DNA of 64,000 bases, taken from assembly GCA_000621905.1 (NCBI GenBank), contig JHXB01000001.1, positions 434,001 through 498,000 on the forward strand, in the 5' to 3' direction. A program made the position numbers and the translations under genes. Of the stretch, positions 8,448 through 18,081 are shown piece by piece (position 1 is the stretch's first letter; every line of letters starts with the position of its first letter). Source of the stretch: Lachnospiraceae bacterium NC2004. GTDB lineage: Bacteria > Bacillota > Clostridia > Lachnospirales > Lachnospiraceae. Below the pieces are notes generated by a model, which saw only the letters and a program-made list of their open reading frames with translations, was not told the DNA's origin and did no database searches.

Positions 8448-9542
8448 ATGAATTCATATTTAATCCTGGAGGATGGAACAATTTATGAGGGTACTTCAAT
8501 CGGTGCTGCTAAGGAGGTTATATCAGAGATTGTATTTAACACTTCTATGACCGGATATTTAGAAGTCATGACAGACCCTTCTTATGTAGGTCAGGCAATA
8601 TGTATGACATATCCGCTTATAGGTAACTACGGAATATGCTTCGAGGATATGGAGTCAAGAGGACTCTGGCTTGATGCGTTTATAGTAAGAGAGTTATCAG
8701 AAATCCCAAGTAACTGGAGATCTGAGAACACAATCCAGAACCTCTTAAAGCAGTACGCAATTCCTGGAATTGCAGGGATTGATACAAGAGCGCTTACCAA
8801 GCATTTAAGAGATAAAGGAACCATGAATGGAATGCTTACCAACAAGCATTACGAGGGTGACGAATTAAAAGAAGCATTAGAGAGAATCAAGAAATACAAA
8901 ATTAAAGATGCTGTTAAGATTGCAACAGAAAAGAATGTTGAGTTGTTCCCTGCCAATGACGACGATCATCTTAAGAGTCATAAGAAAGTCGCATTACTTG
9001 ATCTTGGAGCTAAGAGAAATATCATTAGAAGCCTTAACAATAAGGGATTGGATGTTGTTTGTTATCCTTCAGATGCTAAGGCTGAGGACATAATTGCAGA
9101 CAATCCTGATGGAATCATGCTTTCAAACGGCCCTGGAGATCCTAAGGACAACGAGGATGTAATTAAAGAAATCAAGAAGTTATATGACACAGATATTCCA
9201 ATATTTGCAATATGTTTAGGACATCAGCTTATGGCACTTGCAACGGGTGCAGATACATATAAGCTTAAGTTCGGACACAGAGGTGGTAATCATCCGGTTA
9301 AGGACGTTGAGACCGGAAGGGTCTATATAACATCTCAGAATCATGGTTATGCGGTTGATATGAACACAGTTAATCCTGAAGTTGCCGTTGAGGCATACAA
9401 GAATGTTAATGACGGAACCAACGAAGGATTAAAGTATATCGGTAAGAATATAGTCACTGTTCAGTTTCATCCGGAGGCAAGTCCGGGACCAAAGGACTCT
9501 GAAATCTTATTTGATAAATTTATTGAAATGATGGAGGGATAA
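8448..9542 (+). CDS. carA: carbamoyl-phosphate synthase small (glutaminase) subunit
   Basis: A 364-residue subunit that frees ammonia from glutamine and channels it to CarB. The N-terminal CPSase_sm domain begins LILEDGTIYEG and includes FNTSMTGYLEVMTDPSY. The C-terminal class I glutamine amidotransferase shows the nucleophile in FAICLGHQLMALA and the His/Glu pair in VQFHPEASPGP. I chose ATG 8448 because AAGGAGGA lies seven bases before it; a longer frame from 8427 would overlap purF. CarB starts one base after its stop. Confidence 0.96.
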   Translation: MNSYLILEDGTIYEGTSIGAAKEVISEIVFNTSMTGYLEVMTDPSYVGQAICMTYPLIGNYGICFEDMESRGLWLDAFIVRELSEIPSNWRSENTIQNLLKQYAIPGIAGIDTRALTKHLRDKGTMNGMLTNKHYEGDELKEALERIKKYKIKDAVKIATEKNVELFPANDDDHLKSHKKVALLDLGAKRNIIRSLNNKGLDVVCYPSDAKAEDIIADNPDGIMLSNGPGDPKDNEDVIKEIKKLYDTDIPIFAICLGHQLMALATGADTYKLKFGHRGGNHPVKDVETGRVYITSQNHGYAVDMNTVNPEVAVEAYKNVNDGTNEGLKYIGKNIVTVQFHPEASPGPKDSEILFDKFIEMMEG

Positions 9543-9543
9543 T

Positions 9544-12500
9544 ATGCTTAACAAGGATATAAAGAAAGTATTGGTTATAGGCTCAGGTCCTATTGTAATT
9601 GGACAGGCGGCAGAATTTGACTATGCAGGAACTCAGGCGTGTAAGGCATTAAGAGAAGAGGGCGTTGAGGTTATTCTTCTTAACTCTAACCCTGCAACAA
9701 TTATGACAGATAAAGATATCGCAGATCATGTATATATTGAGCCTCTTACTATCGAGGTAGCTGAGAGCATCATTGAAAAAGAGAAGCCTGACTCTATTCT
9801 TCCTACACTTGGTGGTCAGGCCGGACTTAATATGGCTATGGCTCTTTCTGAGAGCGGATTCTTAGAGAAACACAATGTAAAACTTATCGGAACATCTGCT
9901 GAGACTATTTCTAAGGCAGAAGACAGACTTATGTTTAAAGAGACCATGGACAAGATTCATGAGCCTGTTGCTGCTTCTCAGGTTGTTAAGAGCATTGAGG
10001 ATGGTTTAAAAGTTGCAAATGAAATCGGATATCCGATTGTTTTAAGACCTGCTTACACACTTGGTGGTGCCGGTGGCGGTATCGCTGAAAATGAAGAGCA
10101 GTGCAGAACAATTCTTGAGAATGGACTTCGTCTTTCGAGAGTTCATGAGGTTTTGGTTGAGAGATGTATCTCTGGTTGGAAAGAGATAGAGTATGAGGTT
10201 ATGAGAGATGGTGCAGGCAATGTTATTACAGTCTGCTCAATGGAGAACCTTGATCCTGTAGGTGTTCACACCGGTGACTCTGTTGTTGTTGCTCCTACTC
10301 AGACTTTATCAGATAAAGAGTATCAGATGCTTAGAACTTCAGCTCTTAACATTATTACAGAGCTTGACATCAAGGGTGGATGTAATGTTCAGTATGCTCT
10401 TGATCCTGAGAGTTTTGAGTACTGTGTTATTGAGGTTAACCCAAGAGTTTCCCGTTCGTCAGCTTTAGCTTCTAAGGCTACGGGTTACCCTATTGCGAGA
10501 GTTGCAGCTAAGATTGCACTTGGATATAACCTTGATGAGATTAAGAACGAGATTACAGGCAAGACTTACGCGTGTTTTGAGCCTATGCTTGATTACTGTG
10601 TAGTTAAGATGCCTAGATTACCATTTGATAAATTCATATCAGCAGACCATCACCTCAGCACGCAAATGAAGGCTACCGGCGAGGTTATGGCTATTTCAAG
10701 CTGCTTTGAGGGAGCTTTGATGAAGGCTATAAGATCGTTAGAGCAGCATGTTCATGGTTTGATGTCATATGATTATTCATATGTTGATGACAAAGGTTTA
10801 AGAGCGCTTATTTCTGATACTGATGACAGGCGTATATGGACTGTAGCTGAGGCTATGAGACGCGGTATGAGTGCTTACGAGATTCATCAGTTAACTAAGA
10901 TTGATGAGTGGTTCATTAAGAAGATAAGCAATCTCTTAGATATGGAGAAGCGTCTTTCTTCTGAGACTTTAGATGAGAACCTCTTAAGAGAAGCTAAACA
11001 TATGGAGTTTCCTGATAGAACTATTGCTAAGCTTCAGGGTATTACCGAGGAAGAGGTTTACAATCTTAGAAAGAAGCTTGGTATAGTTGCTCATTTTAGA
11101 ATTGTTGATACTTGTGCTGCTGAGTTTGAAGCAGAGACTCCATATTTTTACTCTGATTTCAACGTTGAAGATGAGGATATTCCTACTAAATCTGACAAAA
11201 AGAAGGTATTAATCTTAGGTTCAGGACCTATTAGAATTGGTCAGGGTATTGAGTTTGACTTCTGTTCGGTTCATTCAACATGGGCGTTTAAGAAAGAGGG
11301 ATATGAGACAATCATTATCAACAATAACCCTGAGACTGTTTCTACCGATTTCGATACTGCAGACAAGCTTTACTTTGAGCCTCTTACCAAAGAGGATGTT
11401 AGAAATGTAGTAGATAAAGAGCATCCGGACGGAGCTGTCGTTCAGTTTGGTGGTCAGACCGCTATTAAGCTCAGTCAGTTCTTGACAGAGATGGGTGTAG
11501 AAATCCTTGGTACCAAGCCTGAGGATGTTGACGCTGCAGAAGATAGAGAACGTTTTGATGAGATTTTAAATGAAACAGGTATTAAGAGACCTGAAGGTTG
11601 TACTGTATTTACTGAGGATGAAGCTATTGAAGCTGCTGAGTCTTTAGGTTATCCGGTTCTTGTAAGACCTTCTTATGTCCTTGGTGGTCAGGGTATGCAG
11701 ATTGCAATTAATGATTCTGATGTTAGAGAGTACATAAGAGAGATTAATAAAATCGAGCAGGAGCATCCTATCCTTGTTGATAAATACATCAAGGGTATTG
11801 AGCTTGAGATTGATGCTATCTGTGACGGCGAGGATGTATTGATTCCTGGTATCATGGAGCATATTGAGAGAACCGGTATTCACTCAGGAGATTCAATTTC
11901 TGTTTATCCTGCGCGTTCTATTTCAGAAAATGCTAAGAGTACGCTTCTTGATTATACTAAGAGATTAGCTAAGGCTTTACATGTAATTGGAATGATTAAC
12001 ATTCAGTTTATTGCTGATGGAGATGACATTTACATTATTGAGGTTAATCCTAGATCTTCAAGAACTGTTCCTTATATTTCAAAGGTTACAGGTATTCCTA
12101 TTGTTTCTTTGGCTACCAAGATTATATGTGGTCATACAATTAAGGAACTTGGTTACACTCCTGGACTTCAGAAGGATTCAGGTTACTATGCTATTAAGAT
12201 GCCTGTGTTCTCATTTGAGAAGATCAGAGGTGCTGATATTTCTCTTGGACCTGAGATGAAGTCAACCGGTGAGGCTCTCGGTATTTCTAAGGACTTTAAC
12301 GAAGCTTTGCATAAGGCTTTCTTGGGTGCTGGCGTTAAGCTTCCTAAGTATTACAATATGGTTATTACCGTTAAGGATGAAGACAAAGAGGATATCATTC
12401 CTATCGCTAAGAGATTTGAGGCTGTTGGATATAATATTTACTCTACCAGAGGTACTTATAACGTGCTTAAAGAGGCTGGTGTTGATTGTATAAGGACGAG

Positions 12501-12738
12501 AAAGGTTGAGCAGGAGTCACCTAATATTCTTGATCTTGTTCTTGGACATGAGCTTGATATTGTTATTGATACTCCTAGGGACGGTGCTTCTAACAGAAGA
12601 GATGGATTTATCATCAGGAGAAATGCGGTTGAGACCGGAGTTAATGTAATTACTGCGATTGATACCGCGGAGGCGCTTATCACTTCGCTTGAGAACAGGA
12701 AGAAGAATATTAATCTTGTAGACATTGCAGAGATATAG
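9544..12738 (+). CDS. carB: carbamoyl-phosphate synthase large subunit
   Basis: A 1064-residue synthetase that makes carbamoyl phosphate for pyrimidine and arginine synthesis from bicarbonate, ammonia and two ATP. Two homologous ATP-grasp halves are visible, each beginning with a Rossmann motif (VLVIGSGPIVIGQAAEFDYA near residue 10; VLILGSGPIRIGQGIEFD near 556) and each with VRPxYxLGGxG. The C-terminal 130 residues form the MGS-like allosteric domain (ITVKDEDKEDIIPIAKRFE). Length is normal. It is tightly linked to carA. A dispersed repeat separates it from pyrG. Confidence 0.97.
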   Translation: MLNKDIKKVLVIGSGPIVIGQAAEFDYAGTQACKALREEGVEVILLNSNPATIMTDKDIADHVYIEPLTIEVAESIIEKEKPDSILPTLGGQAGLNMAMALSESGFLEKHNVKLIGTSAETISKAEDRLMFKETMDKIHEPVAASQVVKSIEDGLKVANEIGYPIVLRPAYTLGGAGGGIAENEEQCRTILENGLRLSRVHEVLVERCISGWKEIEYEVMRDGAGNVITVCSMENLDPVGVHTGDSVVVAPTQTLSDKEYQMLRTSALNIITELDIKGGCNVQYALDPESFEYCVIEVNPRVSRSSALASKATGYPIARVAAKIALGYNLDEIKNEITGKTYACFEPMLDYCVVKMPRLPFDKFISADHHLSTQMKATGEVMAISSCFEGALMKAIRSLEQHVHGLMSYDYSYVDDKGLRALISDTDDRRIWTVAEAMRRGMSAYEIHQLTKIDEWFIKKISNLLDMEKRLSSETLDENLLREAKHMEFPDRTIAKLQGITEEEVYNLRKKLGIVAHFRIVDTCAAEFEAETPYFYSDFNVEDEDIPTKSDKKKVLILGSGPIRIGQGIEFDFCSVHSTWAFKKEGYETIIINNNPETVSTDFDTADKLYFEPLTKEDVRNVVDKEHPDGAVVQFGGQTAIKLSQFLTEMGVEILGTKPEDVDAAEDRERFDEILNETGIKRPEGCTVFTEDEAIEAAESLGYPVLVRPSYVLGGQGMQIAINDSDVREYIREINKIEQEHPILVDKYIKGIELEIDAICDGEDVLIPGIMEHIERTGIHSGDSISVYPARSISENAKSTLLDYTKRLAKALHVIGMINIQFIADGDDIYIIEVNPRSSRTVPYISKVTGIPIVSLATKIICGHTIKELGYTPGLQKDSGYYAIKMPVFSFEKIRGADISLGPEMKSTGEALGISKDFNEALHKAFLGAGVKLPKYYNMVITVKDEDKEDIIPIAKRFEAVGYNIYSTRGTYNVLKEAGVDCIRTRKVEQESPNILDLVLGHELDIVIDTPRDGASNRRDGFIIRRNAVETGVNVITAIDTAEALITSLENRKKNINLVDIAEI

Positions 12739-12758
12739 TAAATAACAAGGTATTATTA

Positions 12759-12787
12759 TGTCATTCTGAGCGAAGCAAAGAATCTTT
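12759..12787 (+). repeat. dispersed repeat copy 5 (core only)
   Basis: TGTCATTCTGAGCGAAGCAA followed by AGAATCTTT, between carB and pyrG, with no attached hairpin module. Confidence 0.83.
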
Positions 12788-12817
12788 ATGAATACTCTAA
12801 TATAAAGGAGAATAACT

Positions 12818-14425
12818 ATGAGTGTTAAATATGTATTTGTAACAGGTGGAGTTGTTTCAGGCCTTGGAAAGGGTATTACTGCTGCATCTTTGGGAAGACT
12901 TTTGAAGGCAAGGGGATATAAGGTGACCATGCAGAAGTTTGATCCTTATATCAACATTGACCCTGGTACAATGAACCCTATACAGCATGGTGAGGTGTTT
13001 GTTACCGAGGACGGAACTGAGACAGACCTTGACCTTGGACATTATGAGAGATTTATTGATGAGTGTCTTGATAAAAATTCTAATGTTACTACAGGTAAGA
13101 TTTACTGGTCTGTTCTTAACAAGGAGAGACATGGTGATTTCAAGGGTGGTACGGTTCAGGTTATCCCTCATATCACCAATGAAATCAAGGATAGATTTTA
13201 TAAAGGTAAGGATGACAGTGATGACACGATTGCTATTATTGAGGTCGGCGGTACTGTTGGAGATATTGAGAGTCAGCCATTCTTAGAGGCAATCAGACAG
13301 TTCCAGACTGATATCGGACATGAAAATGCAGCTCTTATCCATGTTACTTTAATCCCTTATCTTAAGGCTTCAGGAGAGATGAAGACCAAGCCTACACAGG
13401 CGAGTGTTCGCGAGCTTCAGGGTATGGGTATCAGACCGGATGTTATTATGTGTAGAACCGAGCATCCGATCTCAGATGATGTAAGAGATAAGATTGCATT
13501 ATTCTGTAATGTTCCTGTAAGTCATGTTCTTCAGAACCTTGATGTAGACTATCTTTACGAAGCTCCTCTTGCTATGGAGAAGGAGAAGCTTGCAGATGTT
13601 ATCTTAAATGTTTTGAAGCTTGAGAATAAGGAACCTGATTTAGAGGATTGGACAGGACTTGTTGATGCTCTTAAGGCACCTAAAAATGAAGTTACAATTG
13701 GTATAGTCGGCAAATATGTAACCTTACATGACGCGTATTTGAGTGTTTCTGAGGCTCTTAAACATGGTGGAATAAGCTGTCATGCCAAGGTTGATATGAA
13801 GTGGATTGATTCTGAGGATATCACTGAAGACAATCTTGCTCAAACATTTGCAAATGTTGACGGAATTCTTGTACCTGGTGGATTTGGTAAGCGTGGAACA
13901 GAAGGCATGATTCTTGCTTCTAAGTACGCTAGAGAGAACAAAATCCCTTATCTTGGAATCTGTCTTGGTATGCAGATGGCGATTGTTGATTTTGCAAGAA
14001 ATGTGCTTAATTTATCCGACGCTAACAGTTCTGAGTTTAATCCTAACAGTACGAATCAGGTTATACATCTTATGCCTGATCAAGAAGGTGTTGAGAATCG
14101 TGGTGGTACGTTAAGACTTGGCGCTTACCCATGTCATTTGTCTAAAGATTCTAAGTCATTTATGTTATATGGCAAAGAGGATATTTCAGAGCGTCACAGA
14201 CACAGATATGAGGTCAATAACGATTATCGCGAGCAGCTTTGTGATGCCGGGATGATGATTGTAGGTAAGTCACCTGATGATAAGATTGTTGAGATGATTG
14301 AGCTTTCTGATCATCCTTACTTTATCGGAACCCAGGCTCATCCTGAGTTTAAATCAAGACCTAACAAGGCACATCCATTGTTTAAGGGGCTTGTAAGAGC
14401 TGCAATTGACAGACAGGATGCGTAA
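12818..14425 (+). CDS. pyrG: CTP synthase
   Basis: A 535-residue enzyme converting UTP to CTP with ATP and glutamine. The synthase domain starts [16 protein letters not shown], with the P-loop and [15 protein letters not shown] substrate motif. The C-terminal glutaminase domain shows the nucleophile in [14 protein letters not shown] and the His/Glu pair in [17 protein letters not shown]. Length is standard. It lies 79 bases after carB, in the same direction, with only a dispersed repeat between, and AAGGAG before the start. It closes the nucleotide synthesis run; a hairpin terminator follows. Confidence 0.97.
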   Translation: MSVKYVFVTGGVVSGLGKGITAASLGRLLKARGYKVTMQKFDPYINIDPGTMNPIQHGEVFVTEDGTETDLDLGHYERFIDECLDKNSNVTTGKIYWSVLNKERHGDFKGGTVQVIPHITNEIKDRFYKGKDDSDDTIAIIEVGGTVGDIESQPFLEAIRQFQTDIGHENAALIHVTLIPYLKASGEMKTKPTQASVRELQGMGIRPDVIMCRTEHPISDDVRDKIALFCNVPVSHVLQNLDVDYLYEAPLAMEKEKLADVILNVLKLENKEPDLEDWTGLVDALKAPKNEVTIGIVGKYVTLHDAYLSVSEALKHGGISCHAKVDMKWIDSEDITEDNLAQTFANVDGILVPGGFGKRGTEGMILASKYARENKIPYLGICLGMQMAIVDFARNVLNLSDANSSEFNPNSTNQVIHLMPDQEGVENRGGTLRLGAYPCHLSKDSKSFMLYGKEDISERHRHRYEVNNDYREQLCDAGMMIVGKSPDDKIVEMIELSDHPYFIGTQAHPEFKSRPNKAHPLFKGLVRAAIDRQDA

Positions 14426-14438
14426 TAATATGTATATT

Positions 14439-14470
14439 AAACTTCGTGGCAACTGCCGCGGAGTTTTTTA
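14439..14470 (+). terminator. terminator after pyrG
   Basis: AAACTTCGTGGC (14439-14450) and GCCGCGGAGTTT (14455-14466) form a 12-bp stem with wobble or mismatch positions and a 4-base loop, running into a T-run. Confidence 0.85.
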
Positions 14471-14494
14471 TTAATCCGTTTTGTTGCTCTTATG

Positions 14495-14523
14495 TTGCGG
14501 TATATGTGATAAAATGGTACTAT
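14495..14523 (+). promoter_or_regulatory. candidate promoter of the 1165-residue protein gene
   Basis: TTGCGG (14495-14500), 17 bases, TACTAT (14518-14523). It lies between the pyrG terminator and the AGGAGG site at 14542-14547. Confidence 0.5.
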
Positions 14524-14556
14524 ATTAACAATGTAATTGTAAGGAGGACGATGTTT

Positions 14557-17500
14557 ATGCCTAATTTAGCACCGTTTGATGGATTTATTAAGAATAAGGA
14601 TGTAGAGAGTGCTGTTAAAACCTTTTACAGCATGATTTTTGATGATGTAGAAGCGACAGCTGATAATCAAAGAACCTCTTATAACATTGAGCAGAGAGAG
14701 CTATGCAAGAATTTCCTTAATGAGATAACTAAAACTTCAGAGGGAACTAACGAGATAGCTCCTGATAACAAGGATTTTTTACTCGCATTTATGAACGAGT
14801 TCTCTAAGAAATATAATGATGTCGTTGTGAAGCTCGGTAAGAAGCGAGACACTTGGCGTGACATGCTTCTTAATGGCAAGGTTCAAGGCGCTGAGCTGAT
14901 CAAAGGTGATAGAGATATTGCTCCTCTACTTGCTCATGATATTGTCCTTGAAAAAGAGACAGACGCTAAGGTAATTATGGATGTCTACAGGACGTTCATG
15001 GATAGCCTTAAAGGGAAGACTATAGATGGTAAGGATGCCGTATCGACTTATGATGATATTAATAAGACTATTGCCGATACAGTTAAAACATCTAATAAGG
15101 TTTATGATTTTGAATATGATAGATATATTAAAGATCTTACCAATGATAAGGCGTTTATGCCTGATGGTTATAGGGTTAATCCTGGACCATATATTGAGGG
15201 AGAGGAAGTGTTTAAGCGTCTTCCTAGTTGTATGTACACTATTAATTTTACCAGCGACTGGAAAGTTCTTGAAGATATGGAGAATGCTTACGATAAAACT
15301 ATCAATGAATATCGCAGGCGTGAACAGGTTGTTAAGTCAAGTATCGATCTTTTAAAGCAGTTACTTTTAGAACTTAATAATAATCTTGGTAATGAAGATA
15401 AGTCTAAGGATTGCCAGGATACAATTAAGCTTCTTAACAATTATATCAAACTTAGTGAGCCTAATACCGAATACTCATATAATGCTATTAAAGACGCAAC
15501 CGATGAACTCGTTAACTCTGCTAAACGTTTTAGTGATGAAATAAATAGCGCTTTTAACAGTGCTAAGAAGAATATTAAAAAGGGAGCACCTATTTATGAT
15601 AAGATTAGTAAGACTGCAGAGCTTTCTAAAAACATATTCAGATTAACCGAAACTGTATCTAAGATTAATGAAGAACTTGAAGGTAAGGATAATACTCTTA
15701 AAGAAGTAAAAGAAGCTGAAATAGGAATTAAATATATAGTTAGGAAAAAGAATGCACTTAAGTATGAAGGAACTCGCTTAAAGGATGATAAATCGGATGG
15801 ATTTAAAGATACACTTAATGCACAGATTAATCTTTTAAGTGATAGTCTCATTAAAGATTGTATCTTTAACAGTGATTACGAAGAGTTGATTAATGCTCTT
15901 AAAGATAATATAGTAATTGAATACAGACTTAGAAATGCGAGGAAGGAGGAGCATTGGAGTAGATACGACAAAATAGAGCCAAAATATAAAGACAGCATTA
16001 GGAGTATTAATACTCTCATAGATAAGTGTGTAAAGTTTGAAAATAACAATAAGTCAAATGCCGGAATTTTTGGCAAAGCAGAAGATAGAACTGCAGTTTT
16101 GGATCGTATTAAACTTAATGTTTCAAGAAAACCAAATAACCTTGATATAAGTAAGATTAATACTATTTGGAGTGATCAAATTAATGACCGAGATGAATTA
16201 TGGTTAGTTCATACCGAGTATTTTAAGAATTCTCTTAAGCAAAATGGTAATCTTTTTTCTGAAAAGGATCGAGTGAGATTAGGTTTTAATATTGATGGTG
16301 AAGTTAACCAAGACGAAGAAGAATATGTTAAAGATCGCCAGGAACAGATATTTGATGATTGTACAAAAGATAATACCATAGAAGCTTTTAAAAGACTTGT
16401 GGAAAATATGAACAGAAATCGTATAAAGTCATTTGTAAACATGGGTAAAGATTATCTTAACATATACAATGCTCTAGAAGATGAGGAGCAGCGTGATTTA
16501 AAGGCTAGATTTCTTTTTTATAAAAGCCATGGCAATATTGATGCATTAACGGATGGAGAGATTTTAGTCCAGACTCAAGAGTATATTTTTAATAACATTG
16601 AAAAAACAGGAATAATTAATGAGGTACTTGCTGATAAGGATCTTACTTTTGATGGACTTTTCGACAAACTTGGTTTTTCTAAAGAAGATAAAGAACATAT
16701 TATGAGTCAGAAGAATTTTAAAGACGTTAAGCTTGATGATAATGTTAATGATAAGATTGAAGCGTTGCCTAAACTTACTAGTTATGAGACAAATGCCGAT
16801 AGCGCCCAAGCGTCTAAGATGAAAGAATTTATATCAAGTATCTTTTTAGCTGTACATACCGAGAGGGCAATGAATGATGAGATAAGTCGACTTTCTGAAC
16901 AAGAATTAAAGTACTATAAATCAGCTGATATTAATAAAAAAGAAGAAGATTATAAAGAAGAGCTAAAGACTATTAATGATTGGATTAAACAAAAAGGTCA
17001 AAAGTATTCATATGATCTGTCGAAGATTAATTTGGTAGATAAAATCCAAAGGGCCAATGCAGTCCTTAATTGTAGAAAACTTCTAGGAGTTGATCCGTCT
17101 ACAGAGATAGGCAGATTCTATCACAACAATTTGAAGAGTGAGAATACATACATAAGAGACTATCTTAAGAATGGCATGTCGGCTGATGATGTAATCGAGA
17201 AGATTGTAAGTGAGAAGAAGTATCAAAAACTTGTTGCGCTCAATCCGAAAAAAGTACCTGTTAACTATGATACTTATATTGAGCTCCATACAGCCGGAAG
17301 AGGAGGAGATACTCCTGAGCAAATGATTGAGAATCTCACTAAAACTATGGCTGCGGCATACTTACAAAAGAAAAACGAAAAGTTTGATGTAAAAAAGATA
17401 CATAAAATTGCTGATCGTTTTAGAGAAATGTACAGTGTTGATGTACTTAAAGCTGACAATGCTACTCTTAGAGAAGCTCTTAGAGGCAAGCAAAGTGCCA

Positions 17501-18054
17501 AAGCAATGCGCAAGAAACTTCGAAATGTAATGTATAAAGTTGAGGATGTAAGAATTAACGAATACACATCGGATATGAAGAAGCTTCTTGACAATATGTG
17601 GAGTCCTGAGGGCAGATCCGAAGAATATAACAATCTTTATAATGCCGTACAAGCTGCTTCAGAGATTAATGGCCTTAATATTGCCGGCAACCAAAAATCT
17701 TTAAAGATTATTAAAGCTAATCGTGATATATTAAATGCAGCTGCTAAGTACATTAAGGGTAAGGAAAAGGTTAGAAGATCATCTGATGGTAATGCTCGTT
17801 TTGCCAATGCATTAGATTCTATTGCAGTTGTCTTTAAGCATGCACCTAGGACAGTACATCGTGTTTCTAAGATTGTTGATAAGATCAATAATGTGCGAGG
17901 TGCTAAAGCAGCTAATGATGCAGGCTTTATTAATAAAGAGACGCTTATGCACACTTACGGCGCTAACAGAGCGGAGAATGCCAAGAACGAAGCTGAGGCT
18001 GCTAAACAAGCCAAGAATAGTGCTAAGAAGAGAAGCCCTCAAGCACATTTATAA
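14557..18054 (+). CDS. large cytoplasmic helical protein, function unknown
   Basis: I do not recognise this 1165-residue protein. It has no signal peptide, membrane segment or nucleotide-binding loop. It is highly charged and reads as long alpha-helical, partly coiled-coil stretches: NAYDKTINEYRRREQVVKSS near residue 245, SKINEELEGKDNTLKEVKEA near 390. The C-terminus is Lys/Ala-rich (NAKNEAEAAKQAKNSAKKR). Cysteines are few. I chose ATG 14557, nine bases after AGGAGG; ATG 14551 is also possible, and a start at 14446 would lie in the pyrG terminator. AddB begins 28 bases after its stop with no terminator between, so it is probably the first gene of the addBA operon. Structural or scaffolding roles are guesses. 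Confidence 0.75.
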   Translation: MPNLAPFDGFIKNKDVESAVKTFYSMIFDDVEATADNQRTSYNIEQRELCKNFLNEITKTSEGTNEIAPDNKDFLLAFMNEFSKKYNDVVVKLGKKRDTWRDMLLNGKVQGAELIKGDRDIAPLLAHDIVLEKETDAKVIMDVYRTFMDSLKGKTIDGKDAVSTYDDINKTIADTVKTSNKVYDFEYDRYIKDLTNDKAFMPDGYRVNPGPYIEGEEVFKRLPSCMYTINFTSDWKVLEDMENAYDKTINEYRRREQVVKSSIDLLKQLLLELNNNLGNEDKSKDCQDTIKLLNNYIKLSEPNTEYSYNAIKDATDELVNSAKRFSDEINSAFNSAKKNIKKGAPIYDKISKTAELSKNIFRLTETVSKINEELEGKDNTLKEVKEAEIGIKYIVRKKNALKYEGTRLKDDKSDGFKDTLNAQINLLSDSLIKDCIFNSDYEELINALKDNIVIEYRLRNARKEEHWSRYDKIEPKYKDSIRSINTLIDKCVKFENNNKSNAGIFGKAEDRTAVLDRIKLNVSRKPNNLDISKINTIWSDQINDRDELWLVHTEYFKNSLKQNGNLFSEKDRVRLGFNIDGEVNQDEEEYVKDRQEQIFDDCTKDNTIEAFKRLVENMNRNRIKSFVNMGKDYLNIYNALEDEEQRDLKARFLFYKSHGNIDALTDGEILVQTQEYIFNNIEKTGIINEVLADKDLTFDGLFDKLGFSKEDKEHIMSQKNFKDVKLDDNVNDKIEALPKLTSYETNADSAQASKMKEFISSIFLAVHTERAMNDEISRLSEQELKYYKSADINKKEEDYKEELKTINDWIKQKGQKYSYDLSKINLVDKIQRANAVLNCRKLLGVDPSTEIGRFYHNNLKSENTYIRDYLKNGMSADDVIEKIVSEKKYQKLVALNPKKVPVNYDTYIELHTAGRGGDTPEQMIENLTKTMAAAYLQKKNEKFDVKKIHKIADRFREMYSVDVLKADNATLREALRGKQSAKAMRKKLRNVMYKVEDVRINEYTSDMKKLLDNMWSPEGRSEEYNNLYNAVQAASEINGLNIAGNQKSLKIIKANRDILNAAAKYIKGKEKVRRSSDGNARFANALDSIAVVFKHAPRTVHRVSKIVDKINNVRGAKAANDAGFINKETLMHTYGANRAENAKNEAEAAKQAKNSAKKRSPQAHL

Positions 18055-18081
18055 TAATATAATTCATGTGGAGATGATTCA

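Noticed and set aside
12517-12930. Minus-strand reading frame of 137 codons across the carB/pyrG junction
   Set aside because: It is antisense to the carB 3' end, repeat 5 and the pyrG start, has no ribosome site and no recognisable protein character.
14446-14550. Upstream extension of the 1165-residue protein
   Set aside because: These codons run through the pyrG terminator and the candidate promoter; the AGGAGG site at 14542-14547 fits a start at 14557.
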